This document shows, one piece after another, positions 1 to 6,912 of a DNA stretch of 13,331 nt. This stretch comes from Poriferisodalis multihospitum. Lineage in GTDB: Bacteria; Actinomycetota; Acidimicrobiia; Acidimicrobiales; Poriferisodalaceae. Position 1 is the first letter of the stretch, and every line of letters begins with the position of its first letter. The DNA lies in NCBI GenBank assembly GCA_028278755.1, contig JAPYOI010000149.1:1-13331 (forward strand), read 5' to 3'. The translations under genes were made by a program, and so were the position numbers. The notes beneath the pieces were generated by a model. That model searched no databases, had not been told where the DNA came from, and saw only the letters and a program-made list of their open reading frames with translations.

Positions 1-597
1 GCGGTCATCGTGCTGCTGGCCGGGCTGGCAGGCATCGGCGTTCTGGCCGGCTGTGGGAGCGTCGAAGTCAGCGTGTCCCGCGACACCGCAGCCACGACAT
101 CTGTTGCCGAAGCGCCCGCGACCACGGCCGGCGGCACCGAGACAGGCGCGGCCGCCGAGCCTGCTGCCACGACTGCTGCTGTCGCCCAGGAGACCCGGGC
201 CGAGATCCTGCTCTTGGCGGGGCCACAGCTCGACGGGCAGCAGTTCGACCTGGCTGCAACGGCGGGCAACGACGTCCTGCTGTGGTTCTGGGCACCGTGG
301 TGATCGGCGTGCAATCGTGAAGCGCCTGCGGTCGCAGCGCTGAAGTCCGAGCACGGGGACGACTTGGTCATTGTCGGAGTCCCCGGAGGCGACGATCAGG
401 ACTCCTACCGGAACTTTGTGGCCAAGCATGGCCTCGAGGACATACCGCAAGCCGCCAACGAAGATGGCGAGCTCTGGCCCCAGCTCGGCGTCAGCTACCA
501 GCCGAGGTGGGTGCTGGTGCGAGCCGACGGCAGCATCGAGCGCGGCGGCGGCACTCCCCCGCCCGACATCGTGCAAGACGCCCTCACGCCCGCCTGA
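1..597 (+). CDS. DsbE/TlpA (MPT53)-like thioredoxin-fold lipoprotein, candidate selenoprotein, 5' partial
   Basis: The frame is open from the first base, so the true start lies upstream. Numbering codons from base 1, a hydrophobic segment ends in the lipobox LAGC (Cys18), then comes an Ala/Thr-rich linker (about 25-65) and a thioredoxin-like domain (about 70-198). The protein should therefore be an extracytoplasmic, lipid-anchored thiol/disulfide oxidoreductase. The active-site strand reads WFWAPW, then TGA (301-303, codon 101), then S-A-C (Cys104) and N-R-E-A-P, matching the WFWTPWCPFCNAEAP region of mycobacterial MPT53. The TGA sits exactly at the first, nucleophilic Cys. After it the frame continues 97 codons with normal family features: the central strand LVIVGVPGG, the cis-proline strand GVSYQPRWVLV (Pro168) and a TGA stop at 595-597. 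I read the TGA as probable selenocysteine (UxxC). Alternatives are a nonsense mutation or sequencing error of TGC/TGT. Family assignment is firm; the Sec reading is an inference. The SRPBCC gene follows after 24 bp. Confidence 0.75.
321..341 (+). promoter_or_regulatory. candidate bacterial SECIS hairpin downstream of in-frame TGA
   Basis: The 5' arm AGCGC-C-TGC and the 3' arm GCA-GCGCT form 8 base pairs with one bulged C, closed by the tetraloop GGUC (330-333). The same plan is known from the E. coli fdhF SECIS: loop GGUC, three pairs, a single 5'-side bulge, then more pairs. The loop lies 26 nt after the TGA, against 18 nt in fdhF, which I believe is within the range seen for bacterial elements. 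A further 4-bp pairing (304-307 with 347-350) could close the base. GC-rich coding sequence forms hairpins easily, so this supports Sec insertion but does not prove it. Confidence 0.5.
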
Positions 598-621
598 GGC
601 CGATCCCGCCCAGAGGACCGC

Positions 622-1080
622 ATGGCCAAGCCAACCCAGCGGAGCGTAAGTGTCGAGCGGCTCATCGCCGCCCCCGCGGAGAAGATCTTCGCTGTGCTGA
701 CCGATCCCCGCCGTCATTGCGAAATCGACGGCTCGGGAACACTGGCTCGCCTGACCACCAGCAATGCACCGCTCACGCTGGGCAGCACGTTCTCGATGCG
801 CATCAAAGCGGGCGTCTCCTACACCGTGAAGAATCGTGTGCTGGAGTTCGAGGAGAACCGCCTGATCACCTGGGCGCACTGGCAGGGCCAACGCTGGAGC
901 TACCAGCTTGAGGCCCAGCCCGGCGGCGCCACGCTGGTGCGCGAGACCTTCGACTGGTCGACTGCGAAGCTGCCGCGCAGCGTCGAGCTCATCGGGGCCC
1001 ACCGCAAGAACGTGCCGAACATGGAGAAGACGCTCGAACGGCTGGCTGCGCTCGTCGAGGCTCCTGCCGACGGCGACTAG
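622..1080 (+). CDS. SRPBCC (START-like/polyketide-cyclase type) family protein
   Basis: A protein of 152 residues. It opens with the usual SRPBCC pattern: a first strand (VERLIAAPAEKIFAVLTDP, about 10-28) leading into the helix that lids a hydrophobic pocket. Alternating strands follow (TFSMRIKAGVSYTVKNRVLEF, then LITWAHW and ATLVRETFDW) and a long C-terminal helix ends near MEKTLERLAALV. Such proteins bind or transport hydrophobic ligands, and some are cyclases or hydrolases; nothing here shows the ligand. The ATG is preceded by AGAGGA at 612-617, four bases upstream. It lies 24 bp after the thioredoxin-like gene, so co-transcription is likely. Its stop overlaps the stop of the convergent RNase H gene. 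Confidence 0.85.
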   Translation: MAKPTQRSVSVERLIAAPAEKIFAVLTDPRRHCEIDGSGTLARLTTSNAPLTLGSTFSMRIKAGVSYTVKNRVLEFEENRLITWAHWQGQRWSYQLEAQPGGATLVRETFDWSTAKLPRSVELIGAHRKNVPNMEKTLERLAALVEAPADGD

Positions 1081-1086
1081 TCGCCG
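1071..1086. terminator. 16-bp palindrome holding both convergent stop codons
   Basis: The sequence CGGCGACTAGTCGCCG is a perfect palindrome. As RNA from either strand it can fold into a 6-bp stem with a CTAG loop. The loop contains the TAG stops of both converging genes (1078-1080 on +, 1079-1077 on -). There is no U-tract, so an intrinsic bidirectional terminator is only a possibility. Confidence 0.4.
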
Positions 1087-2141
1087 GGCTCGATCACCCA
1101 GACATCATCCAGCGCTTCTTCAAGACGCCGATACAGATCACCCAAGGTGCGATCGTCAGTGCGACGTACCAGCACGGCTTCGTCGCAGTTGTGCATGAAC
1201 CAGGTGTCCCGACGACGCATGGCCTTGCCGAACGCCTCGGTGTCCACCGGCACGCGGTTCGCGAGCACGAATTCCTGCCCTGCGCGCTGGCGCAGCTCTG
1301 CGAACCGCTGGCGTGACGGCCCCGGCCACCGCCGCTCGACGCCCTCGAACGCCAGCACTACGACATAAGGCACACCGGCCGCGAGCGCGGCCTCGGCACC
1401 CAGGGTCTCGGCACCGAGCCCGAGGCCTGTGGCCACGACGAGATCGGGATGCATCTTGCGCTTGGCCGCAATGACGTCGCTCAACTGCCGGAGCACCTTG
1501 CGCGACACCGGATTCTCGTTGTAGCCGCCGAGCTCCGGCGGCCGGTGGCCCAGCACGGCCACAGCGTGACCGGTGATCTCCCGGTTCCCCGATGTCGGCT
1601 CGTCGGTGCTGACGGCACCCTTGGCGGGGCGCTGCGGTGCCGATCGCGGGTCGCTCAGCCGATCGAGCACGTCATCGTCGAACCGATTGCCGCTCTGGCC
1701 GGCACCTGCCCCCGCAGCATGCACGGCCAGCGCGTCAGCAGCAGAGTTCAGCCGCTGGCCGGCATGACCCTTCACCCATTCGAACGTCACATCGCCCCGC
1801 GCCAGCACGGCCTCGATGAATGGCTCCCACAAGTCGCGGTTGGCCACCGGCTTCTTCGCAGTGTTCAGCCAGTTGCGCCGGTGCCAGCCCTTCCACCATT
1901 CGTCGGTGAAGCACTTCACCACGTAGGTGGAGTCGCTGACGATCCGCAGCGGCCCGTCCAAGTCCTCGACGGCTTGCACCGCAGCCACGACCTCCATGCG
2001 CTGGTTCGTGGTGGCGGGCTCGAAGCCGCAGGCCCACGGTCCGCCGTCGACCACGTAGGCCCAACCGCCCGGACCTGGATTGCCCAGGCATGACCCGTCC
2101 GTAAAGACCTCTCGCGCTGCCGCGTTCGATATCTGGCTCAT
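1077..2141 (-). CDS. RNase HI fused to a C-terminal SLOG/YpsA (DUF1273)-like domain
   Basis: A protein of 354 residues with two domains. Residues 10-145 are RNase HI, which cuts the RNA strand of RNA-DNA hybrids. The acidic metal-binding residues are all visible: Asp15 in VFTDGSCLGNPGPGGW, Glu50 in NQRMEV, Asp70 in VSDSTYV and Asp136 in NSAADALA. His126 is present in WVKGHAG. After a polar Pro/Ser linker (about 150-190), residues 192-350 resemble the YpsA/SLOG Rossmann-like family. They begin VAVLGHRPPELGGY, continue with a glycine-rich loop TGLGLGAETLGAEAAL, and then a strand VPYVVVLAF. SLOG domains are proposed nucleotide or nucleotide-derivative binders. Known actinobacterial RNase HI fusions carry a CobC-like phosphatase instead. 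The ATG is 21 bp from the divergent aceE start. The RNase H assignment is firm; the second domain is probable. Confidence 0.88.
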   Translation of the reverse strand: MSQISNAAAREVFTDGSCLGNPGPGGWAYVVDGGPWACGFEPATTNQRMEVVAAVQAVEDLDGPLRIVSDSTYVVKCFTDEWWKGWHRRNWLNTAKKPVANRDLWEPFIEAVLARGDVTFEWVKGHAGQRLNSAADALAVHAAGAGAGQSGNRFDDDVLDRLSDPRSAPQRPAKGAVSTDEPTSGNREITGHAVAVLGHRPPELGGYNENPVSRKVLRQLSDVIAAKRKMHPDLVVATGLGLGAETLGAEAALAAGVPYVVVLAFEGVERRWPGPSRQRFAELRQRAGQEFVLANRVPVDTEAFGKAMRRRDTWFMHNCDEAVLVRRTDDRTLGDLYRRLEEALDDVWVIEPGD

Positions 2142-2162
2142 CCAAGTGCGACACTAGAACCC
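2142..2162. promoter_or_regulatory. 21-bp divergent promoter space between RNase H and aceE
   Basis: Only 21 bp separate the two divergent start codons. On the minus strand TAGTGT (2156-2151) fits an actinobacterial -10 (TAnnnT), nine bases before the RNase H ATG. On the plus strand the overlapping GACACT (2150-2155) lies seven bases before the aceE ATG, as expected for a leaderless transcript. I see no good -35 for either. The two initiation sites would exclude each other. Confidence 0.3.
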
Positions 2163-4719
2163 ATGCTCTTTGACGGGTTGCATGAGCAGATCCCCGATAT
2201 CGACCCCGATGAGACCGACGATTGGTTGCAGTCGTTCGCGGCAGTCGTCGAGGAACGGGGCAAGAACCGCGCGCGGTTTCTCATTCGCAGGCTCATGTCC
2301 AAGGCCCGCGAGATGCAGGTCGACTTCCCCGCCACCGTCTCGACCCCGTACATCAACACGATCGCCCCCGAGGACGAGCCGTGGTTTCCCGGCGACGAAG
2401 ATATCGAGAAACGCCTGCGGGCCTTCATCCGCTGGAACGCCGTCGCGATGGTGACTCATGCGAACTCGTGGGCCGACGGAATCGGCGGCCACCTGTCCAC
2501 CTTCGCCAGCTCGGCGGCGCTCTACGACGTGGGCTTCAACCACTTCTGGCACGGCAAGGATGACGGCGAGCCCGGCGACCGAGTTCTGGGAGTTCCCGAC
2601 GGTGTCGATGGGCCTCGGACCGATCACCGCCATCTATCACGCTCGCTTCAACCGCTACCTCCACAACCGCCGCATCGACAACACCTCGGAATCGAAGGTG
2701 TGGTGCTTCGTGGGCGACGGCGAGACCGACGAGCCCGAGACGCTGGGCGCGCTGCACCTCGCCGCCCGGGAGCGGCTCGACAACCTGATCTTCGTGGTGA
2801 ACTGCAACCTGCAGCGGCTCGACGGTCCCGTGCGGGGCAACGGGAAGATCATCCAGGAGCTCGAGGCCAACTTCCGCGGCTCGGGCTGGAACGTGATCAA
2901 GGTGATCTGGGGCGGCCGCTGGGACGAGCTGCTCGCCCGCGACCGCGACGGCGTGCTGCTCAACAAGATGAACGAGACCATCGACGGCGAGTACCAGCGC
3001 TATTCGGTGGAGAGCGGGCAGTACATCCGCGAGCGGTTCTTCGGCCCCGATCCGCGGCTGCGCGAGATGGTGCAGCACCTCTCCGATGAAGACCTCCAAA
3101 CGCTGCCCCGCGGCGGCCACGACTACAAGAAGCTGTATGCGGCATACCAAGCGGCCGTCGAGCACGAGGGCAGCCCCACGGTCATCCTGACCAAGACGGT
3201 CAAGGGCTGGTCGCTGGGGCCCGACCTCGAAGCCCGCAACGCCACCCACCAGATCAAGAAGCTGAACCGCACGCAGCTCATGACGATCCGCGAGCGACTG
3301 CGGCTGCACAACGAGATCGACGCCGAGTTCGATCCCGACGACCCGCCCTATTGCCGGCCGGCGCCCGGCAGCGCCGAGCACGAGTACCTCATGGCACGCC
3401 GCAAGGCGCTCAACGGCCCATTGCCCAAGCGCATCGGCAACTGGTGCCGCAAGGCGCTGCCGATGCCCAGCTCCAAGCCGTTCGAGGAATTCTCGGCGGG
3501 ATCAGGCGAGATGGCCGTGTCGACCACCATGGCGTTCACCCGGATGCTGCGGGCCATGACGCGTGAGCCGGGCTTCGGCGACCGCGTGGTGCCGATCATT
3601 CCCGACGAGGCCCGCACGTTCGGCATGGACTCGCTGTTCCGCGAGCTGGGCATCTACGCCAGCCAGGGACAGCTGTACGAGCCGGTGGATCACGACCTGC
3701 TGCTGTCCTACACCGAGCACATCGACGGCCAGATCCTCGAAGAGGGCATCACCGAGGCGGGTGCGCTGGCCAGTTTCACCGCCGCGGCCACGTCGTATGC
3801 CACCCGCGGCGTGGCGATGGTGCCCTTCTACACCTTCTATTCGATGTTCGGCTTCCAGCGGGTCGGCGACATGATCTGGGCGCTGGCCGACATGCGGGGG
3901 CGCGGCTTCCTCATGGGGGCCACGGCGGGTCGCACCACCCTGATGGGCGAGGGCCTCCAGCACCAGGACGGCCATTCACCGCTGCTGGCCTCGGTGGTGC
4001 CGCCGTGCCAAGCCTACGACCCGGCGTTCGCCTACGAGCTGGCCGCCATCGTGCAGGACGGCATCCGGCGGATGTACGGCGTGGGCGAGGATGTCTTTTA
4101 CTACCTCACGATCTACAACGAGAACTACGTCCAGCCGCCTGAGCCCGACGATCTCGCTGTGGAGGATCTGCTGGCGGGGCTGTACCGCTACGCCCCGTCA
4201 CCGCCCGGACGCGCCCACTCCGGCACGATCCTGTTCTCGGGCTCAGCGCAGGGGGCTGCGCGGGCAGCAGCAGAGCTGCTGGCGGCCGAACACGACGTGG
4301 GCGTCGACCTGTGGAGCGCCACGTCGTACAAGGCGCTGCGCGAGGAGGCGCTGTCGTGCGAGCGGTGGAACACGCTCCATCCCGACGATCCCCAGCAGGT
4401 GCCCTTCGTGACCCGGCAGCTGGCCGACGGCATGGGGCCGGTGATCGCCGTGACCGACTTCATGCGGGCCGTGCCCGACCAGGTGTCGCGCTGGATCGGC
4501 CGCGACTACACGTCGCTCGGTACTGACGGCTTCGGCCACAGCGACACCCGCAGCCGGCTGCGGGAGCACTTCGAGATCACCGCCGAGCACATCACCGTGG
4601 CCGTGCTGTGGCGCCTCGCCGAACTGGGCGAGATCGACTCGAGCGCGGCGGCGGAGGCCATCAAGCGCTACGGCCTGGCCACCGACAGCGCCGACCCCTG
4701 GTCCGCGGCAGCGCACTGA
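2163..4719 (+). pseudogene. aceE: Pyruvate dehydrogenase E1 component (AceE), broken by internal deletion and frameshift
   Basis: Homodimeric-type E1 of the pyruvate dehydrogenase complex: ThDP-dependent decarboxylation of pyruvate and acetyl transfer to E2 lipoyl groups. The first frame from ATG 2163 (stop TAG just upstream at 2154) gives a normal N-terminus through GGHLSTFASSAALYDVGFNHFW to codon 139 near 2579. The second frame picks up at 2581 with EFWEFPTVSMGLGP and runs intact to 4719. It includes the ThDP motif GDGETDEPE, NCNLQRLDGPVRGNG, the catalytic-region EEGITEAG and GLQHQDGH. Compared with AceE from memory, about 50 residues are missing between the GGD and EFW landmarks, including the conserved GHxSPGxYAR segment with an active-site His. 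The deletion is of 3k+2 bases, hence the shift. The first frame alone would end at 3089; the second has its first ATG at 2608. As written no functional E1 is made. An assembly error is a serious alternative. Confidence 0.85.
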
Positions 4720-4747
4720 GCCCTGCGCGCAGCGGGCATGTCCGGCG

Positions 4748-5245
4748 ATGTCCGGCCCGCGCCGCCAGACTGTCCCGGTGCCCAGCGATATCCCGTGCCC
4801 GCAGCGATGGTTCGACGACTACGAGGCCGGTGAGCGCTTCACGTTCGGCTCGACGACGATCGACGAGGCCGAGATCATCGAATTCGGCCGCAAGTTCGAC
4901 CCGCAGCCTTTCCACATCGATCCCGAAGCCGCACGTCACACCGTCTACGGCCGGCTGATCGCCTCGGGATGGCACACCGGCTCGATCATGATGAAGCTGC
5001 TGGGCGAGCACCTGCTGGGGCCGTCCAGCATGGGCTCGCCCGGTCTCGACGAGCTGCGCTGGCTGGCCCCGGTGCATCCAGGCGACCGGCTCACCCTGGT
5101 GGTCGACGTGCTGGAGCTGCGCCCAAGTCGCTCCAAGCCCGACCGGGGCATCGTCAAGATGGCCCACGAACTCGTCAACCAGCACGGCGCCACGGTGGTG
5201 CGCTCGGTGGCGAACATGATGATCGCCCGGCGGCCCAGAGGCTGA
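4748..5245 (+). CDS. MaoC-like (R)-specific enoyl-CoA hydratase/dehydratase
   Basis: A protein of 165 residues with a hot-dog fold. The hydratase signature is visible as FGRKFDPQPFHIDPEAA, with Asp51 and His56 as the probable catalytic pair that adds water to or removes it from an acyl-CoA. GRLIASGWHTGSIMMKLL forms the next helix, and ELRWLAPVHPGDRLTL is the usual C-terminal hot-dog strand region. The length is right for a single-domain MaoC protein. It starts 28 bp after aceE and could be co-transcribed with it. The ATG at 4748 lacks a clear ribosome-binding site; GTG at 4778 is an alternative start that would trim ten poorly conserved residues. The substrate cannot be read from the sequence. 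Confidence 0.88.
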   Translation: MSGPRRQTVPVPSDIPCPQRWFDDYEAGERFTFGSTTIDEAEIIEFGRKFDPQPFHIDPEAARHTVYGRLIASGWHTGSIMMKLLGEHLLGPSSMGSPGLDELRWLAPVHPGDRLTLVVDVLELRPSRSKPDRGIVKMAHELVNQHGATVVRSVANMMIARRPRG

Positions 5246-5312
5246 GCCCCGAGCCCGAGCGACCCTTGAGCGACAGCGAACAAGAGCCGGAAACGACTGG
5301 TGCGACAGCGAT

Positions 5313-6077
5313 CTAGGCGTACTGGGCGGCTGCTTGGCGCTCCAGCCAGCCGAGCAGGATGGCCACCGCTCGCGGATCGTGACGGATGCGGTGGTCGGCA
5401 CCCTCGATAAGGCGCAACTCTGCACTGGGATGCCCCGAAGCCAGATGTCGGGCCTCTTCGTAGGGCACCTGCCGGTCGTTGATGCCGTGCAGAATCAGCA
5501 ACGGCCGGTCCGCCAGCTGTCCCACTGCGTCCATCGCCCGGTTCTGCTTCAGTTCACGATTCCAAGCGCCCGTCGACTTCGGAAAGCCCTCAGTTCGGAT
5601 CACACCCACGTTGCGACAGTGCTGCAGGAATGCCTTGGGGTCGCTCGCCCAGTCGTCAAAATCCGCCCTGGGCGCCATTGCGGCCACGCCGCGAATCCGG
5701 GCGTCGCGCGCGGCCGCCAGGATCGCCACAGAGCCGCCGGTTGTCGAGCCCACGAGCCATACACCCCGGCAACCCTCGGCGAGCACACGGGTGACCGAGC
5801 GGCCGATGTCGTCGATCCAGCCGAGTAAGGAGAAATCGCCGTCAGACTCGCCGCAGCCGCGCATGCTCACTGCAAGCACCGTCCAGCCTTGGGCCTCGGC
5901 GATGCGCTCGGCGAAGAGCTGGTAGGTGCGGTTCGGCACGCCGGGCCGCTGCATCGATGGGAAACCGTGGCACAGCACTACTGCCGGCCCGCTCCGGACA
6001 GATCGCTTCGGGCGCACCAGGATCGCTGCGAGACCCGGGCTGCCCTCGATGGTGGTCTCGGTGACGTCGGTGCTCAC
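5313..6077 (-). CDS. Alpha/beta hydrolase-fold protein with Thr at the nucleophile position
   Basis: A protein of 254 residues. The fold is clear: strand AVVLCHGFPS with the oxyanion-hole HGF (37-39), WTVLAVSMRGCGESDGDF, the nucleophile elbow, a small cap (about 135-185), then LLILHGINDRQVP with the acid Asp201 and GADHRIRH with His229. The elbow reads G110-S-T-T-G114, so the position of the nucleophilic Ser in GxSxG holds Thr112 (codon ACA, 5744-5742). The protein may be a weak or non-classical hydrolase or a binding protein. The start is GTG at 6077 without a good Shine-Dalgarno, so it is uncertain. It is the last gene of the minus-strand cluster headed by the acyl-CoA dehydrogenase and converges with the MaoC gene. 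No substrate can be inferred. Confidence 0.85.
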   Translation of the reverse strand: MSTDVTETTIEGSPGLAAILVRPKRSVRSGPAVVLCHGFPSMQRPGVPNRTYQLFAERIAEAQGWTVLAVSMRGCGESDGDFSLLGWIDDIGRSVTRVLAEGCRGVWLVGSTTGGSVAILAAARDARIRGVAAMAPRADFDDWASDPKAFLQHCRNVGVIRTEGFPKSTGAWNRELKQNRAMDAVGQLADRPLLILHGINDRQVPYEEARHLASGHPSAELRLIEGADHRIRHDPRAVAILLGWLERQAAAQYA

Positions 6078-6139
6078 GTCGCTGCGCGCTGTCGGCCGAG
6101 CGCCGCTTGCGCAGCTGTAGCAGGGTGCACCGTCACGTC

Positions 6140-6361
6140 CTAGCGGCAGAGCCGCGACAGGCGGTAGCCGCGGTTGCGTGCTTCTGGCAACTCGTCGGGG
6201 CCGAAAGTGGCGTAGGACTGGGCCGCCACGATGTCAGCGACGGCTGCGGCGAGCTGTTCGGTGACCGCCGGATCATCGGTCGCCAGCTCCATGTCGTAGA
6301 CGATCTGGTTGCGCTTGTCGCCGACGAATCGGCAGCCGGCGAGCTCCCTGGGGATGTCCAT
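6140..6361 (-). CDS. Small hypothetical protein, 73 residues
   Basis: I do not recognise the family. The protein begins MDIPRELAGCRFVGDKRNQ and contains a predicted helical stretch (TEQLAAAVADIVAAQSYATF). It ends with a basic tail NRGYRLSRLCR. It has two cysteines and no signal peptide or membrane segment. It is supported by its position: an ATG start 28 bp after the upstream gene and 62 bp before the alpha/beta hydrolase, all on the same strand. Its amino-acid composition is balanced and protein-like, whereas the overlapping alternative frame is Ser/Pro/Thr-rich. There is no obvious ribosome-binding site, so translation may depend on coupling or a leaderless start. Confidence 0.65.
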   Translation of the reverse strand: MDIPRELAGCRFVGDKRNQIVYDMELATDDPAVTEQLAAAVADIVAAQSYATFGPDELPEARNRGYRLSRLCR

Positions 6362-6389
6362 GGGAACATTCTGCCGTCCTGCTGCGGGC

Positions 6390-6836
6390 TCAGCTTCCGT
6401 CGGGGTCCACGACGGCGAGTGCGCCGATCAGGCGCAGGTACTCCAGATGCGCATCAGCGACTGCGCTGACCTGCTCCAGCGACACCTCGAGCCCGTCTCG
6501 ACGGACGCTGCGGTACAGATCGGCCGCGGAGGACTGGTCCTCGGTGACCGTCGTGCCTGTCTCGCCTTCGGCGTCAGGATCATCGCCGTCTGGCGTTGCT
6601 GGGGGCGCGAACTGCAGCTGATTGAGGTGTGCCCGCAGCAGCGCTTCGAGCTCGCTGGGCTCCAGTGCCGCAGCAATGTCGAACGGCACGAGGTCGGCGA
6701 CGATTTCCGCCGCCTCGGCAAGACGCCACACGGGCTCGCGTCGCTGGCGGCCCAGCCGCTGCGCCTGGGTGCCGACCACGCCCGCGGCGACAACGAAGCC
6801 GATCACCAATGAGATGACGATGACCGCGACAATCAC
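6390..6836 (-). CDS. Small single-pass membrane protein of unknown function
   Basis: With the GTG start at 6836 the protein has 148 residues. Residues 1-22 (MIVAVIVISLVIGFVVAAG region) form one N-terminal membrane segment or uncleaved signal anchor. A basic patch RLGRQRREP follows, then a helical region with AEIVADLVPFDIAAALEPS and ELEALLRAHLNQLQ (about 40-75). An acidic linker (about 80-100) precedes a second helical region ending near HLEYLRLIGALAV. The start is chosen because GGGAGG lies five bases upstream; the longer frame back to 6962 would overlap the acyl-CoA dehydrogenase gene and has no such site. GTG at 6857 is the next option. I do not recognise the family. It lies 76 bp downstream of the acyl-CoA dehydrogenase and is probably in its operon. 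Confidence 0.65.
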   Translation of the reverse strand: MIVAVIVISLVIGFVVAAGVVGTQAQRLGRQRREPVWRLAEAAEIVADLVPFDIAAALEPSELEALLRAHLNQLQFAPPATPDGDDPDAEGETGTTVTEDQSSAADLYRSVRRDGLEVSLEQVSAVADAHLEYLRLIGALAVVDPDGS

Positions 6837-6841
6837 CGGCG

Positions 6842-6847
6842 CCTCCC
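6842..6847 (-). promoter_or_regulatory. Ribosome-binding site that sets the start of the membrane protein gene
   Basis: GGGAGG on the minus strand lies five bases before GTG 6836. It is the best Shine-Dalgarno near this gene and argues for the short form over the upstream starts. Confidence 0.55.
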
Positions 6848-6912
6848 GGCGGCTCACATGCCCGCGCGGCGCGCCTGCCGCGTCGGGTTGCCTCAGTCTG
6901 TCGCGTTCCGGC

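Noticed and set aside
304..597. Separate downstream gene starting at GTG 364 after the TGA
   Set aside because: The C-terminal part is the second half of one thioredoxin fold and would lack the active site; no ribosome-binding site precedes 364, so a split-gene reading is less sensible than read-through or a mutation.
1449..2093. 214-codon open frame on the plus strand inside the RNase H gene
   Set aside because: It is a complement-frame shadow of the RNase HI catalytic domain, with no ribosome-binding site or recognisable domain.
2570..2600. Programmed ribosomal frameshift in aceE
   Set aside because: There is no slippery heptamer, and a slip could not restore the roughly 50 missing residues.
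2536..3381. 281-codon open frame on the minus strand inside aceE
   Set aside because: It is opposite conserved ThDP-domain coding sequence, and its Val/Leu/Ala/His-rich composition is typical of antisense GC-rich DNA.
6133..6369. 78-codon minus-strand frame overlapping the 73-residue gene
   Set aside because: It is Ser/Pro/Thr-rich and non-conserved in look; the frame at 6140-6361 has the more protein-like composition.
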